From assembly GCA_001792895.1 (NCBI GenBank), contig MARA01000009.1:1-64000 (forward strand): DNA of 64,000 nt. Reading direction: 5' to 3'. The notes under the pieces were generated by a model. It was given only the letters and a program-made list of their open reading frames with translations. It ran no database searches and was not told the DNA's origin. This document shows positions 50,216 through 61,456 of the stretch, in pieces; the stretch's first letter is position 1, and every line of letters starts with the position of its first letter. A program made the translations under genes and the position numbers. This DNA comes from Lentinus brumalis (taxonomy: Eukaryota > Basidiomycota > Agaricomycetes > Polyporales > Polyporaceae).

Positions 50216-53200
50216 ATGTCCCTCCAGAATGCCACTGACAAACGCATTTCCGCCACTCCATTCGATGTCAACAGGGCTAAGCACACCGACCCGAACCGGA
50301 ATCCCTCCGTCACCGTTGACGCTGTAGTGGCCAAGGAGCGCAATAACCAGATGAAGGACTGTCCGGACACCACCGTGCTTATGCGCCTCAGGCAGTTCCA
50401 GACACATGAACTCTACAATCTCGCCGCCGACTTCGACAAGGTCCACGCCCTGAAAAAGAAGGGCCGCCGCTCCGACAAGGCCCATGACATCGACAAGATG
50501 GGCCACGACCTCGACGACACCCACACTCTCAACGCCAACCACACCCTCGACGCCACCCACGACCTCGATCCGTCTTGCGTCGATGCCAACCATAATGCCG
50601 ACGACACGGGCCACTCCACGTACGACTCGAAACCTTTACCATATGTCAACCAAGTCTGGTGGGCATTCCATGATGCAGTAGGTTCGATGCCAAAAGGTGC
50701 CAATCTGAAGGATGCAACATGGGATAAGGTATCAGAGAAGGACTTGTCGAAAGCATGGGTACGTGGTTTCGATGTTGCTCATCAATTTTGACTCGAGCCT
50801 CACTGGTGGACAACAGGAGCTGGTCGATGCTGCACACCCCCTGGTAGCTGACCACTTCCTCCACAACTCCGACGCACACCACGACTCGACCGATAGCACG
50901 TTGTCTAAAGTCGATGGTTCGTTCATTCACAACTCTGATCGCGACGTCATCCTTCCGGGCTTCCCCAACTGGCCCGACATCCGCTTCCTCGTCGAGTTCA
51001 AAGCGGGCGGGACCAAGAGCGACCCATTCGACGACCGCCCTCTACATGGCCCCGACGCGACAGCGCAGACCCGGATCGCTGTTCGCGGACAGCTTATGCA
51101 TTATGCCGAACGGCTCTTCGCCTACCAACACCGGTGCAAGATCTTCCTTCTGCTCGTCAATTCGGACAAGTTTCGCGTGATGCGCTGGGACCGCTCCGGC
51201 GTGGCCGTCACGGAGTCCGTCGACTACTGCCGCACTCTTGCTGGCACGAGGGCCCTTCTGGAAGTGCTGCACGCTTTTTCGAAGCTCAGCCGTGCTCAGC
51301 AAGGTTTCGACACGAGCGCCGTCCGTCTGATGAAGAACTCGTGTGGCTGGAAGCGCATGGATCTACTCGCCGAGGACTACGAGCACGATATCGACTCGGC
51401 TGAAGGCGTGCTCGACGGTCCCATTCACGAGGTCTTCCAGCAGCCAGGAACCGCCTACGGATCGCTGACACATCACCCCCATGCTCACCTGCATCACGAT
51501 CCTACCCGTAAATGTTCCTTCCACAGGCAAACACCGCCCGTCATTCCTGTCCTGTCGCACATCCGCCAAATGTTTCGCGACTCACTTCAAGAAGACTTTC
51601 CTCGATACCGTCTTCTCGTTGATGGCCGAGAGTACCTCGTCGCGAAGCACTTGTTCCTCGGATTCGGTATGGTTGGCCGCGGGACTCGTGGTTACGTTGC
51701 TCTGGAGTGGAAGACTCAGCGATTTGTCTTCTTGAAGGACTGCTGGCGGCCGGCCTACAAGGGCGTTGATAGGGAAGGCGACATCCTCGCCAAGCTCAAC
51801 GCGAACGGCGTCAAGAACATCCCGACCATCATCCGATATGGTGACGTCTCCCATACAGAAGCCGGGTTCGGCGTACAGGAGACCGAGGTCTCCCACTATC
51901 ATCCCGACAGGGAGGGCAAGAAGAAGGAGGTCGACACGACACTCCCGGCATTTGAAGAGACTGTTCCGCCGCCGACAGTGGCCGAGATGAAGTTCATGAA
52001 CTTCGTGAAGGAGAGAGTCTACAAGCCGAAGGAGAAGCCTGTCACAAGGCTGGCGGCATCAGCGTGCCCTGCAGGACCAGATTCCGAGGGTGCGGCTCAG
52101 CCCGCGGCTGCTCCGCCTGCGAAGACGGCGCCCAATCTCCCTGCGTTCGATCCCACCATGAACCCTCCTGCGCCTCCGCCACCAACCACCAAAGCGAAAA
52201 GCAAAGGGCCCCGCGGCATCAAGCGGCCGTACGATACCTTCCGAGGCAAGGAAAACATGGGAGCGGGTCTGCGGCACCTGATTCATACCCGTATGGTCGT
52301 CCGGGAGATCGGCCTTCCTCTGACCGATTTCAAAAGCAGTCGACAGTTTGTCCGCATCATATATGAATGTGTAACCGGTAAGCCAGATGCAGTAATTATA
52401 AGCTCTGAACTTGTATGCTGATACATTGATCCAGCGCACGCAATGGCCTACACAAAATGCGGGTATATACACAGAGACATCAGCGCCGGTAACATGTTGA
52501 TCTACCCAGAGGTTATACGCCTAGCGGACGGCCGGTATGGTATTTACTGGAGAGGCTTGCTCGCAGATTGGGAGCTCGCCAAGCACACCAGTGTCCAGTG
52601 CGCCATGCAGCCTCATCGCACGGTATGTTTCTCTACCATATGTTGTATGCTCTTGTTCTCACGCATCGTTCTAGGGCACCTGGCATTTCATGCCGGCATA
52701 CATCCTCCTCAACCCCCTGATGCCGACGAGCATTGCAGACGAGCTCGAGTCGTTTTTGCATGTTCTCATTTACGGTTGCATCCGGCGCGTCAGAAGCAGC
52801 TTGGAATCCATCGAAGAGATCCAAGAGTTCATTCACGCTTACTTTGCCGGCGGCTCGTACGATCCGAAGTACAAACAAGCCAGTTGCCCGGTAGCCAAGC
52901 GGGACTCTGTGGTCGTTGGGCAGACCCTCACATTCACCACCCGAGCCGTCGTCTTCTCCACTCCAGATGGCAAGATCGCACAGGAACACCCCCTGAACAA
53001 GCTCATTGCGAAGCTCCTCGCCGTCTTTCACTCTCGCTATGTGGTTGATACGTGGGACTCTGCCCAGAAGAAGTCTAGTAGCCCGGAGCTGCAGCAGTCA
53101 CCGCCTAGTCCCGAGACAGAATCTTCGGACATCTGGGAGGAAGGCTTGGAGGGCCCAGAGGCGACCTTTGGGGAGGCGCCGGACTGCGAGACGGAAACGG

Positions 53201-54008
53201 CACCCCAATTGGTCGAGCCCACCCCGGAGCAGCGTAAAAACATGGCAGCGCTGCAGTCTCACTCGCTGATTGCGCACATTCTACACTCGTACAGGATCCG
53301 CAGGCCGAGTCCAGCACCAAGAAGCCGCCGCGTCGAACATCAGCCGCTGCGGGCACGCTCAAGCACGGTGTTGTCCCCGTTCCTCAGGCCGATGACCCGG
53401 AAGACGTTCCGATGCCGGACGCAGAGGAGAACGACAAGCTCGAGGGTGGTTCCGCCGTACATAACGTGCCCGATGTCGCCCACTCTGACCACGAGGCAGA
53501 GGACCTTCTCGCAACCGCACCCGAGCCTGAGGACGAGCTGATCCCCGATGAACCGGCTGCGAGGGCTGCAAAGCGGCGTCGTAGGGGCCCAGTTGTGCAG
53601 GCATGCGAAGTGAACGAACCTGCGGCCGGGGACCTTCCAGTGCGACGAGTCACCCGCAGTCGCAGCGCTGCCAACGTCACTGCCGCTGCTCTCGCTCAGG
53701 CGGCCGCTGCTCTCGCTTCCGCCGCCGCTCCTGCTCCCATGGATGCTGCTCTTGTTCCTGCAGCCGCTCCTGCTCCCGCGGCCGCTGCTCCTGCTCCTAC
53801 GGTTGCCGCTCCTTTGGTCACACCGGCCACCACGGTCGAGCAGGCCTCTGGGCGGCTCACTCGCAGCAAGACCGGCAAGCTGCCAAAGCCAAAGCCCAAC
53901 TTGACCGTCGCGCAAGCGAGCGTACCCGCACCAAAACGGGGCGGCAGGGCTCGTTCTACTGCTGCAAACAAGACGCAGGCTGCGAACAAGCCTGCGACAC
54001 GGCGTTGA
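50216..54008 (+). CDS. FunK1 fungal-specific protein kinase, long form
   Basis: FunK1 kinases are protein-kinase-like genes expanded in mushroom-forming fungi, with roles mostly unknown. Exon 1 has a hexapeptide repeat rich in His-Asp (50483-50575). The second exon (to about 52370) carries LVEFKAGG, LMHYAERLFAYQHRCKIFLL and GRGTRGYVALEWK, then FVFLKDCWRPAYKG. The catalytic exon has CGYIHRDISAGNMLI (HRD, with Asn) and LLADWELAKH in place of DFG, then GTWHFMPAYILL. The tail is long, acidic and then Ala/Pro-rich, with a basic KRRRRG patch and repeated RxTRS. The tail frame shifts by one near the A5 run 53236-53240; either a short intron or a one-base loss is needed. Kinase residues otherwise look intact. 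Confidence 0.85.
50483..50575 (+). repeat. Coding minisatellite, 18-nt unit
   Basis: Successive units read HDLDDT, HTLNAN, HTLDAT, HDLDPS, preceded by HDIDKMG. The DNA period is 18 nt (CAC-ACC-CTC-GAC type). Confidence 0.8.
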
Positions 54009-54512
54009 TAGAAAGGCTTAGCAAGGCTTCAAGTCGGTGCCGCAGCAGTCCTTTGATGCCCTCGTGTTGACTGCTTTGTCTTTGTTGTATGGTCGCATCA
54101 TATCTTTATGCTCTATGTGTACTTTCCGGTAACTCCCGCTGTCTATGCTATCCGTTCTCGTGCTGTGATTACTTATGTGTGAACGTGGGTGAACCCCTGC
54201 GATAAGCAGAGAGCATCCTCAATAATGACCAGGGCATTTTGCGAGTGACTCCAGAGTCGCAGCGAGGCGACAGCGACGAGTCGACGATGAACCGGCAAAC
54301 AGCCACGAAGGCCGCCATCCTGCATCACGAGCAGACGAGGAAGAATATAGCAAGTGGCTACGACGCCTTCACTTCGCCTCGGCAACAGTACCACATTCAG
54401 GACACTTGCGGATCGATTCGTTTTTCATCCAATTTTCGATAACGGGCTTGAGCTGGGTGCCCAGGTCCACGCAGTGGAAAGAATCCTCGCGGATGATCGT
54501 AGGCTTCGTGTG
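54009..54512. other. Downstream flank of the FunK1 gene
   Basis: No gene recognised up to the duplicated COQ8 segment. Confidence 0.5.
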
Positions 54513-55107
54513 CAGGAGAATGACGTGCGCGCTCTCATGTTTTCACTCCGACGTCCAAGAGTTCATGGTTTCTTCTGCAGGTCATGCTCGACGCGCATGT
54601 CAGGTCCATGGTCCTCCTGGGCACGCCGTTCAATGCGTCGACACTACAGCCATTCACATTCGGTCCCAAGTCGAAGTGGGCAGAGATCACTGCGGAAATC
54701 AGGGCACAGATACCGGTCATGCTGCAGCATCGTCTCACACCGCCGCCCTAGGCCTCGTCTTTGAACTTTTGGGCTGATAGCAGGGCAGAAAACTGAGCGG
54801 CGCGTTCTTGCTGGCGTCGCGTCTGAACGCGTCGGTGGACTGCAGGACGCTGTGGACGAAGGTTGTCGAAGGCTACAGGTTTGGCTGAGCCCTTGCATCT
54901 TGGTAGAGTAGAGCAACATGCATTCGCGTAGAGTAGATCTAGAGCGCCCATATAACACCGTCCACCAGCTCGGAAACGTCTCGCGAGTGACAACATTGCA
55001 CGTTGTAAGTAGGTTAGTAGCGTGCTGTTGAGAGTATATGCTGTATTACGCTAGAAGTATGCGCGTGTAAGTAAGTCCTTGCGGGTGTTGAACCTATGAA
55101 TCTCTAA
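54513..55107 (+). repeat. Truncated duplicate of the COQ8 3' end
   Basis: Direct copy of 46731-47360 with scattered substitutions and one loss of about 35 bp: CCGCCGCCC runs straight into TAGGCCTCGTC, removing CGGGAGACATATAGTC and what follows up to the intron. A stop appears at the join. It lacks the rest of COQ8 and cannot make that protein. It ends about 60 bp from the OPI3 stop codon. Confidence 0.88.
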
Positions 55108-55168
55108 GAATCCGTGCAAGGCGAAGGCAATGTCGATGAATTCGTTAGCACGCGGGGTACGCGGGTGG

Positions 55169-56030
55169 TCACAGCTCTTTCTTGGACTCTGACTTGGCTT
55201 GTGCAGAGTCCCGGGCAGCTCTGTTGGAGTAGATCATGTCTGTGAACGGGCCCTCGAAGCGGAGCGCGATCACGTAGACGATGTAGACGTAGAGCGTTAT
55301 GAGGAGACCGGCGGGGCGCTCGTACCTGGGGTGTGCGAGGGATTCAAGTGAGCGCCGGACGAAACAGAGCGAAGATGAGGAGGCGGAGGTGCGTTAGCAC
55401 TTGAACGCGTCCGGGGCAGATGTGCAGACTGCACTTACCAAAGGGCGGTAGCGGCGAAGGACATGGTGCTCCCAACATACATCGGGTCGCGGAGGACGTT
55501 GAACGGGAAGCCCTCGACGCGGTGGTCCATGAGGATGCCAAAATAGTCTCCGAGGAAGGTGCCCGTGATGCCGAGGGCCCAGGTGGACGTGATGACGAAC
55601 GTCTGGCCGAGCACGAAGAGCACGGCCGGGACGAGCGTGTCGAGGGGCTCGGGGAGAATCTTCTGGCGGGGCTGCTCGATGAGGGCGCGGTGATAGCTGA
55701 TGCAGCGCGTGGGTGAGGGTGGGGAGAGAGCCGGCAGAGTGGGCACTCACAGGGCATCGCGGACCATGCCAGCGGTGAAGATGCAGAGCGCGAGGAAGTA
55801 GCAGCCATACCGCGCGTTCCCGCCAAACATGCGCGTGATGGTCTTGTTCCTGTACTCTGTACGCGGCGATGAGCAGGGCGGGACGAGCTGCAGACATGTC
55901 GAGGCTGTGGTTATGACGCACCATTCCGCGCGACGATGTTCCATGCGGTGGGGTTGAATGCGATAGACGCGACGGAGAGGAGCAAGGAGGACTTGGAGAA
56001 GTCAACGAGCGTGGACAATGAGCTCGCCAT
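55169..56030 (-). CDS. OPI3: Phospholipid N-methyltransferase
   Basis: Methylates phosphatidyl-monomethylethanolamine (and the dimethyl form) to phosphatidylcholine in the endoplasmic reticulum with S-adenosylmethionine. The spliced protein starts MASSLSTLVDFSKSSLLL and has FNPTAWNIVARNEYRNKT, then MFGGNARYGCYFLALCIF, four or so membrane segments, and the family block GDYFGILMDHRVEGFPFNV followed by DPMYVGSTMSF. It ends AKSESKKEL, an HDEL-like lysine-rich C-terminus suited to ER retention. About 205 residues, the usual size. Confidence 0.9.
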
Positions 56031-56310
56031 GGCTGGGGTGTTCGGGATCGTCGTGAAAGTCGTGAACGTCGTTTGACCTGGCAGTGGGCGCGTTGGACGA
56101 GGGCGTCGGCCGCGCGAGGCTCGGGTAGCTATTACTAAGTGCTACTAAGTGTGGGAGAACAGAGAGTTATTAGAGGCGGTAAGTAACTCGGGATGGGCGC
56201 TTTGTACTCTGTCTCCTGCCGTCGTCGAGCGTCTTGGTGTGCCCGCTGGTTGGTGCTTTGTTCTCGCGCCCAGCAAGCAGCGCCGCGTTTCTTGAGCGCA
56301 TACTCTCACC
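56031..56310. promoter_or_regulatory. Shared promoter of OPI3 and the SWIB gene
   Basis: 280 bp between divergent starts. No clear core element identified. Confidence 0.45.
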
Positions 56311-58040
56311 ATGGAGGCCCACAAGCCTGCCGCTAAGTATGCTCTGTCCTCCTTCTACTCCTCCCGTCCTCTCAGCCACAACCCGGATGACAGGAAGCGT
56401 AAGCTCACCGACAAGAACGTCCCCAATGCCCTCCTCCACGCTCCGGAGTTCGCTGAAGACTCTGCCATGTACCGCGACTTGCTCCAGATGGAGAGGAAGC
56501 TGGATTGGACAATGACGAGGAAGCGGGTCGAGGTGCACGATGCACTGCAGAGGATCATCCCCGTGAGTCCCCACTTGTTGTGGCTGTCATCGCGGCGTCT
56601 GCGCAGATGGAAGAAATACTAGAATATAGCACGAGACAGAACGTCGCCGGAACGACAGACATGGATGGTCGCGCGTCGCACCCGCATCGTCGGCCTAGCC
56701 GCCACACATCACTCTGGCCGCGGTAGTGAGTAATACTCTGTACTAACTCAACAACCTCCTCTCTACCCAGGCGACGCGAACGCTACGCATATTCTTGAGC
56801 CACACCGTCTCCGGCCAGCCCTGGCAACGTGAAGGTGGGGAAGCCGCTGAGCCCAATCCCGAGACCGGCGAGAATATTCCTGCTTGGCAGCTCAGGATAG
56901 ACGGGCGGATGCTCGAGGTATGTCGTCCCTGTGTGTGTAGCGATATGGCTTGACCTTCTACCACTACCAAGCTTCCCAATTCGAGAGCCAAGGACCGCAA
57001 CCCACCGCGCAAGTTCTCCACTCTCATCAAACATATGATCGTCGAGCTCGACCGGGACACGGCCCTGTATCCAGAAGGTAACATTGTTGAGGTGCGTTTC
57101 TCCGCGGGTATGTGCTCCATCGGGAGGCTGACGAGTTGCCCATGTGACAGTGGTTACGAGGTGCGAATCAGCCTGCATTGGACGGCTTCACCATCCGACG
57201 GAAAGGCGATGCGCCTACCAAGATCCGCATTCTCCTTCATCTCGAGCAACAGCCCGAGCAGTACAAGGTTCACCCGGACCTTAGTGAGTTTCCGTATTCG
57301 CCCGTGAGTTTCTAGGACATGACATAACCATTCCGGATCCACCTGCAGGTAATATCCTTGGAATCAAAGAGGACTCTCGGATCGGGGTCATACAGGCGCT
57401 GTGGAACTACATCAAGACACAGAACCTCCAAGACAAGATGGACCGGCGAATCATCCGAGTGGATGCCCGCCTACGTCCCGTGCGTGCCAGGATTCGGCAA
57501 TGCGTCGCATCGTCACTCACGTACCTTCAGATCTTCAATTCGGACACCGTTTACTTCCAACATCTCCCCGAGCTGGTGAATCGCTTCCTCCTTCCACCAG
57601 ATCCCATTATCCTTCACTACACCCTCAACCCCGCAGTACCTCCGCCAGAAAAGCCCGCAGCTTGGGACGTCGAAGTCAAGGCGGACGACTCGAACCTCAA
57701 GAGCCGCATGCAGCACGTCGTGATGAGCATGGCGTCGGACTCGGCCAAGGAGCTCACGAAGCTCGACGAGGAGATTGCGCTCCACGTCCAGTCGCTGAGC
57801 AACGCGCACATGAAGCGGCAGTTCCTGCGCTCGTTTGCGGACGATCCGCGTGGATTTATCCAGACATGGCTCGCGTCGCAGTCGCGCGACTTGGAGAGCG
57901 TGCTGGGCAGCGGGCCGAGCGAGGGCGCGACTGTGCGCCAGGAGGACCTCAAGCGGTCAGAGTTCTTCCGACTGCCTTGGGTCGAGGAGGCGGTCGCGAT
58001 CCAGGAAGGGATGCGACTGGCGGCGAAGGCGGGGATGTGA
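56311..58040 (+). CDS. SWI/SNF-type chromatin remodelling subunit with SWIB domain
   Basis: Family: BAF60/SMARCD, Snf12 and Rsc6, accessory subunits of ATP-dependent remodelling complexes in the nucleus. Starts MEAHKPAAKYALSSFYSS. An N-terminal basic part (RKRKLTDKNVPNALL) is followed by KLDWTMTRKRVEVHDAL. Mid-protein has MIVELDRDTALYPEGNIVEW, and the SWIB fold is YKVHPDLGNILGIKEDSR, then GVIQALWNYIKTQNLQD. The C-terminal coil ends GMRLAAKAGM. About 430 residues, as in the family. Whether it serves SWI/SNF or RSC cannot be decided from sequence alone. Confidence 0.88.
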
Positions 58041-58385
58041 TTCTGTGTCTTACATCGCGCGTGTGTTACCTGTTTATTGTAGCCTTGGTGTTGTATGCTA
58101 ATGGAAGAGACTTGTATAATCGGCCACATGCACGATTCGGGATGTTCGAGCCAATATGTCAATATGAGGAGCAAGTCGAGAAACTGAATAAAGTGGACAG
58201 TACTGGCTTATTTTCGGAGTCTCAACCCAGCTACTTACAGCGGTAAGTAACATGAACTAAGAACGCGAAGACGCGTCAAGCAGCGCCTAACACGACGCGT
58301 CATCCTCGCGCACCTTGTCCTACTGCTTGCCTTCTTACCTCGCTCTCCTTATTACCCATCCCCTGCTTTCGCTGTTGACATCGCC
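58041..58385. other. Intergenic region upstream of RPN3
   Basis: SWIB gene 3' flank and RPN3 promoter. Nothing else recognised. Confidence 0.5.
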
Positions 58386-60161
58386 ATGGCCGACATAGAG
58401 ATGAAGCCCATTGACGACAAGGAGGAGAAGAAGGAGGAGAAAACAGCAGCGGAGGAGAAGAAGCCTGTTCCGCTCACGCCGGTGGCTGAAATCAAGGGGA
58501 ACGTCGCGTTCATCGAGAGGGCAGTATCTACACTGGAGCCTCGGTTCACGCATCGCGTGTTGAGGTCGCTGGCGCACCTGAGGAAGAAACTGGACGACAA
58601 GGTGCTTCGGGATGCTATCCAAGCCATCTACACTACCGGTGCGTTCGCACACCTTGCTCTGTACACCTAGCATGTGGTACCGCCTGCGGCCGCTGACACA
58701 GCGAACGACAGACTCGCCAACAAAGCAGTCCTTGCTGTCGTGGCTTCCGGACGCACCGACGGAGCAAACTATGGATATTGACCCTGCTTCTACTCCTTCA
58801 AAGCAGCCACAAGCTGAACCTATCCCCGAAGTCGACATCTACCTCCGCCTCCTCATCATTCATTACCTTCTTGCCTCATCCGATACGCATGCCAAAGCCA
58901 CCAAGCTTGCCCACGAAACAGTGGACAAGATGCAGGCGCTCAACCGCCGGAGCATGGACCCGATCGCGGCGAAGGTCTGGTATGCAGTAGAGCGGGCTTA
59001 CGAGCTCGGGGGAGAGCTCGCTGATGCGCGTCCGTACGTTATACGGCATTATTTTAATTTGGTCATACAGCGGTAGACTGACGTATCTTCTCTGTAGGCT
59101 CTTCCTCGCCGCACAACGAACTGCAGCCCTCCGCCACGACGACGAGACCGAGGCGTCGCTCATCAACCGGATCCTGCGGAGCTACCTCCAATATAGTCTC
59201 TATGACCAGGCCGACAAGCTCGTGTCGAAGACCTCCTTCCCCGCCGCGGCCGGCAACCCGCAGCATGCCCGCTACCACTACTACCTTGGCCGGATCAAGG
59301 CCGTCCAGTTGAACTACACTGCGGCGCACACGAACTTGCAGCAGGCCATCCGTCGGGCACCCCCGGCGAAGACGGCACCCGGTTTCTACCAGGCGGTGCA
59401 CAAGTTGTCGATAGTCGTGGAGCTTCTGATGGGCGACATTCCGGAGCGGAGCCTCTTCCGACACCCAGTGCTTGAGAAGGCACTTGCCGGGTACTTTGAG
59501 ATCGTCAAGGGTGAGTAACTACATGACAGGTCCCTTCGTGACATCGTGGACGCGTGCTGAGGGACTTTGCCACCGCAGCTGTTCGCAACGGATCGCTGTC
59601 TCAGTTCCAGAACACTCTTTCGACCTACGCGGCTCAGTTCGAGGCGGACAAGACGTACACGCTGATCGTCCGGCTGCGCCAGAACGTGATCAAGACGGGC
59701 ATTCGGCGGCTGTCGTTGTCGTACTCTCGGATCTCGCTGCGGGACATCTGTGTCAAGTTGCACCTCGACTCGGAGGAGGACGCGGAGTACATCGTCGGGA
59801 AGGCCATCCGGGACGGCGTCATCGAAGGCCGTATCGTGCACGAGAAGGGCTGGATGGAGTGCGGCGGGCAGAAGAGCGGGTACGGGCCCGAGGTCAGCGA
59901 CGTGTTCTCGCGGCGTATCACGTATTGCTTGGAGTTGCACAACCAGAGCGTGAAGGTGCGTTATCGTTGTCTTCGTTGATCCGTCCTTCTTGTACTGACC
60001 GTGTATTTTCCCAACAGGCGATGCGGTACCCATTGAACGCGCACCGGAAGGAACTTGCAGCGGCGGAAGGGGCCCGGGAGCGCGAGAAGGAGCTTGCAAA
60101 GGAGATCCAGGAGGGCGGGGACTTGGACGATGAGGGTCCTGATCTTGGAGAGGGTTTCTGA
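58386..60161 (+). CDS. RPN3: 26S proteasome regulatory subunit
   Basis: RPN3 (PSMD3, S3) is a PCI-domain scaffold of the 19S lid. Starts MADIEMKPIDDKEEKKEEK. The first intron must run from 58640 to the acceptor before ACTCGCC (about 58711) to give YTTDSPTKQSLLSWLPD. Later blocks are EVDIYLRLLIIHYLL and YELGGELADARP, then RYHYYLGRIKAVQLNYTAA, LFRHPVLEKALAGYFEIVK and the PCI part SRISLRDICVKLHLDSEED. The tail is basic then acidic (GPDLGEGF). Introns are short. Confidence 0.93.
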
Positions 60162-60548
60162 ATCCTTGGTTCTTGAAGCCTGTGTTTCGTGAGGAGAGTG
60201 TATAACGTGGACAACTGGTTTTAGACTGGTATGTAAAACGACTATTGGTCGTGCATTAGGAGTGCCTCCAAGACAATCCCATTGGATCGAAGCACAAACA
60301 CAATACATTTATGAGTACAGTACGGGTAAGTGTTACAGGAGTATGGTATGCGACAGATGTGCGTCCTTGATCGCGCTATGTGGTTGACTGCGTCTCTATG
60401 CCGGGCGTTCTGGGGTTGCATGTCAAAGGCGATCGGCCGAAGGAGCATCTGCCATGTCAAGTGGTTGGAGGTGATGGACGCGTCGCTCTTGGAGTCGCGG
60501 ATGTTAAAAGGGAGGGCAGACTGCCCTGTGCGAGCATTGACTATTTGA
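60162..60548. other. Intergenic region between convergent genes
   Basis: 3' flanks of RPN3 and RPB7. Nothing recognised. Confidence 0.55.
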
Positions 60549-61360
60549 TTAGTCGATTACGCCCAGATGGTCCTCTTTTATTGTGCCAATAGCAAACTGT
60601 GGGAGTTGGGGTGTGAGACTCACGGATGCAGATAGGAGACAGGGACGTAGTACATACGATCTCTGTCGCGTCAACACGCGTCCCGACGATCTTGAGGCGC
60701 ACGCGGGTGTTTTTCTCGATTATCTGCGGACGTGTCGGGCGTGGTTGGCATGCAAACGTAGAAGAGGGAGGCACTGACCTGGTCCTCGGACGCAAAGGAG
60801 GGTGGGTTCGAATTGGGGTCGAACTTGAGCTCCGGGTGGATGAGCTATAGGGTCGCCGGACATGTTTGACGGTCAAGGGGGTGTACTGTGGTGCAGACGA
60901 GGAAGGAAGGACTCACCTGATGGGAGACGAACACGCTCAGAGGGCCGACGTCCGCGAAGAAGCCCATCTGTCCAGTGCGTCCGCGGCTCGTCTCACCCAG
61001 CTCGTGAGACGCAGAGAGAGCGGACGGCGCACCTTGTTCACGTTGACGACGACGCCGTCCATGACCTGGCCCTTGAAGGGCTTGAAGACGATGGCGCGGT
61101 AGCGGGTGACGAACTCGGCCTGGCCGTTACCGGGCATGACGAGACCCTTGCCTATGTCGAGGATGGAGACGACGGCGATGATGTAGCCGAACTCGCCCGA
61201 GCAGGTGCCCTCGACGTCGGAGTAGAGCTTAGACTCGAGGAACTGGAGCATGCGCGGGCCGAAGTAGGAGGGGTGGAGGTGGATGGTGTGCGAGAGCTCT
61301 TTCTGCGCGGGTCAGTGGGGCGAGCAGGACGTGCAGAGGGCGACTCACGATGAAGAACAT
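60549..61360 (-). CDS. RPB7: RNA polymerase II subunit
   Basis: Rpb7 forms the stalk with Rpb4 and contacts nascent RNA. The first exon encodes only MFFI. The second starts KELSHTIHLHPSYFGPRM. Then come LYSDVEGTCSGEFGYIIAVV, VTRYRAIVFKPFKGQVMDGV, MGFFADVGPLSVFVSHQ and HPELKFDPNSNPPSFASEDQ. It ends IGTIKEDHLGVID. About 171 residues, the usual size. It starts only 96 bp from the PPR gene on the other strand. Confidence 0.95.
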
Positions 61361-61456
61361 CGTGCGCGACGCTGCGGTGGTCGCGGTGGTCGCAGAGCAA
61401 GACGAGCGAGACGGCGCCTGAGGGCAGCGCTTCTTGTCTCTGCTCCTCCACGACCC
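61361..61456. promoter_or_regulatory. 96-bp bidirectional promoter between RPB7 and the PPR gene
   Basis: Only 96 bp separate the two divergent ATGs, so 5' UTRs and core promoters must be very short or overlap the opposite gene. Confidence 0.55.

Noticed and set aside
60805..60830. B-box-like GGGTTCGAATTGGGG.
   Set aside because: It lies inside RPB7 coding sequence (FDPNSNPPS) and has no tRNA fold.
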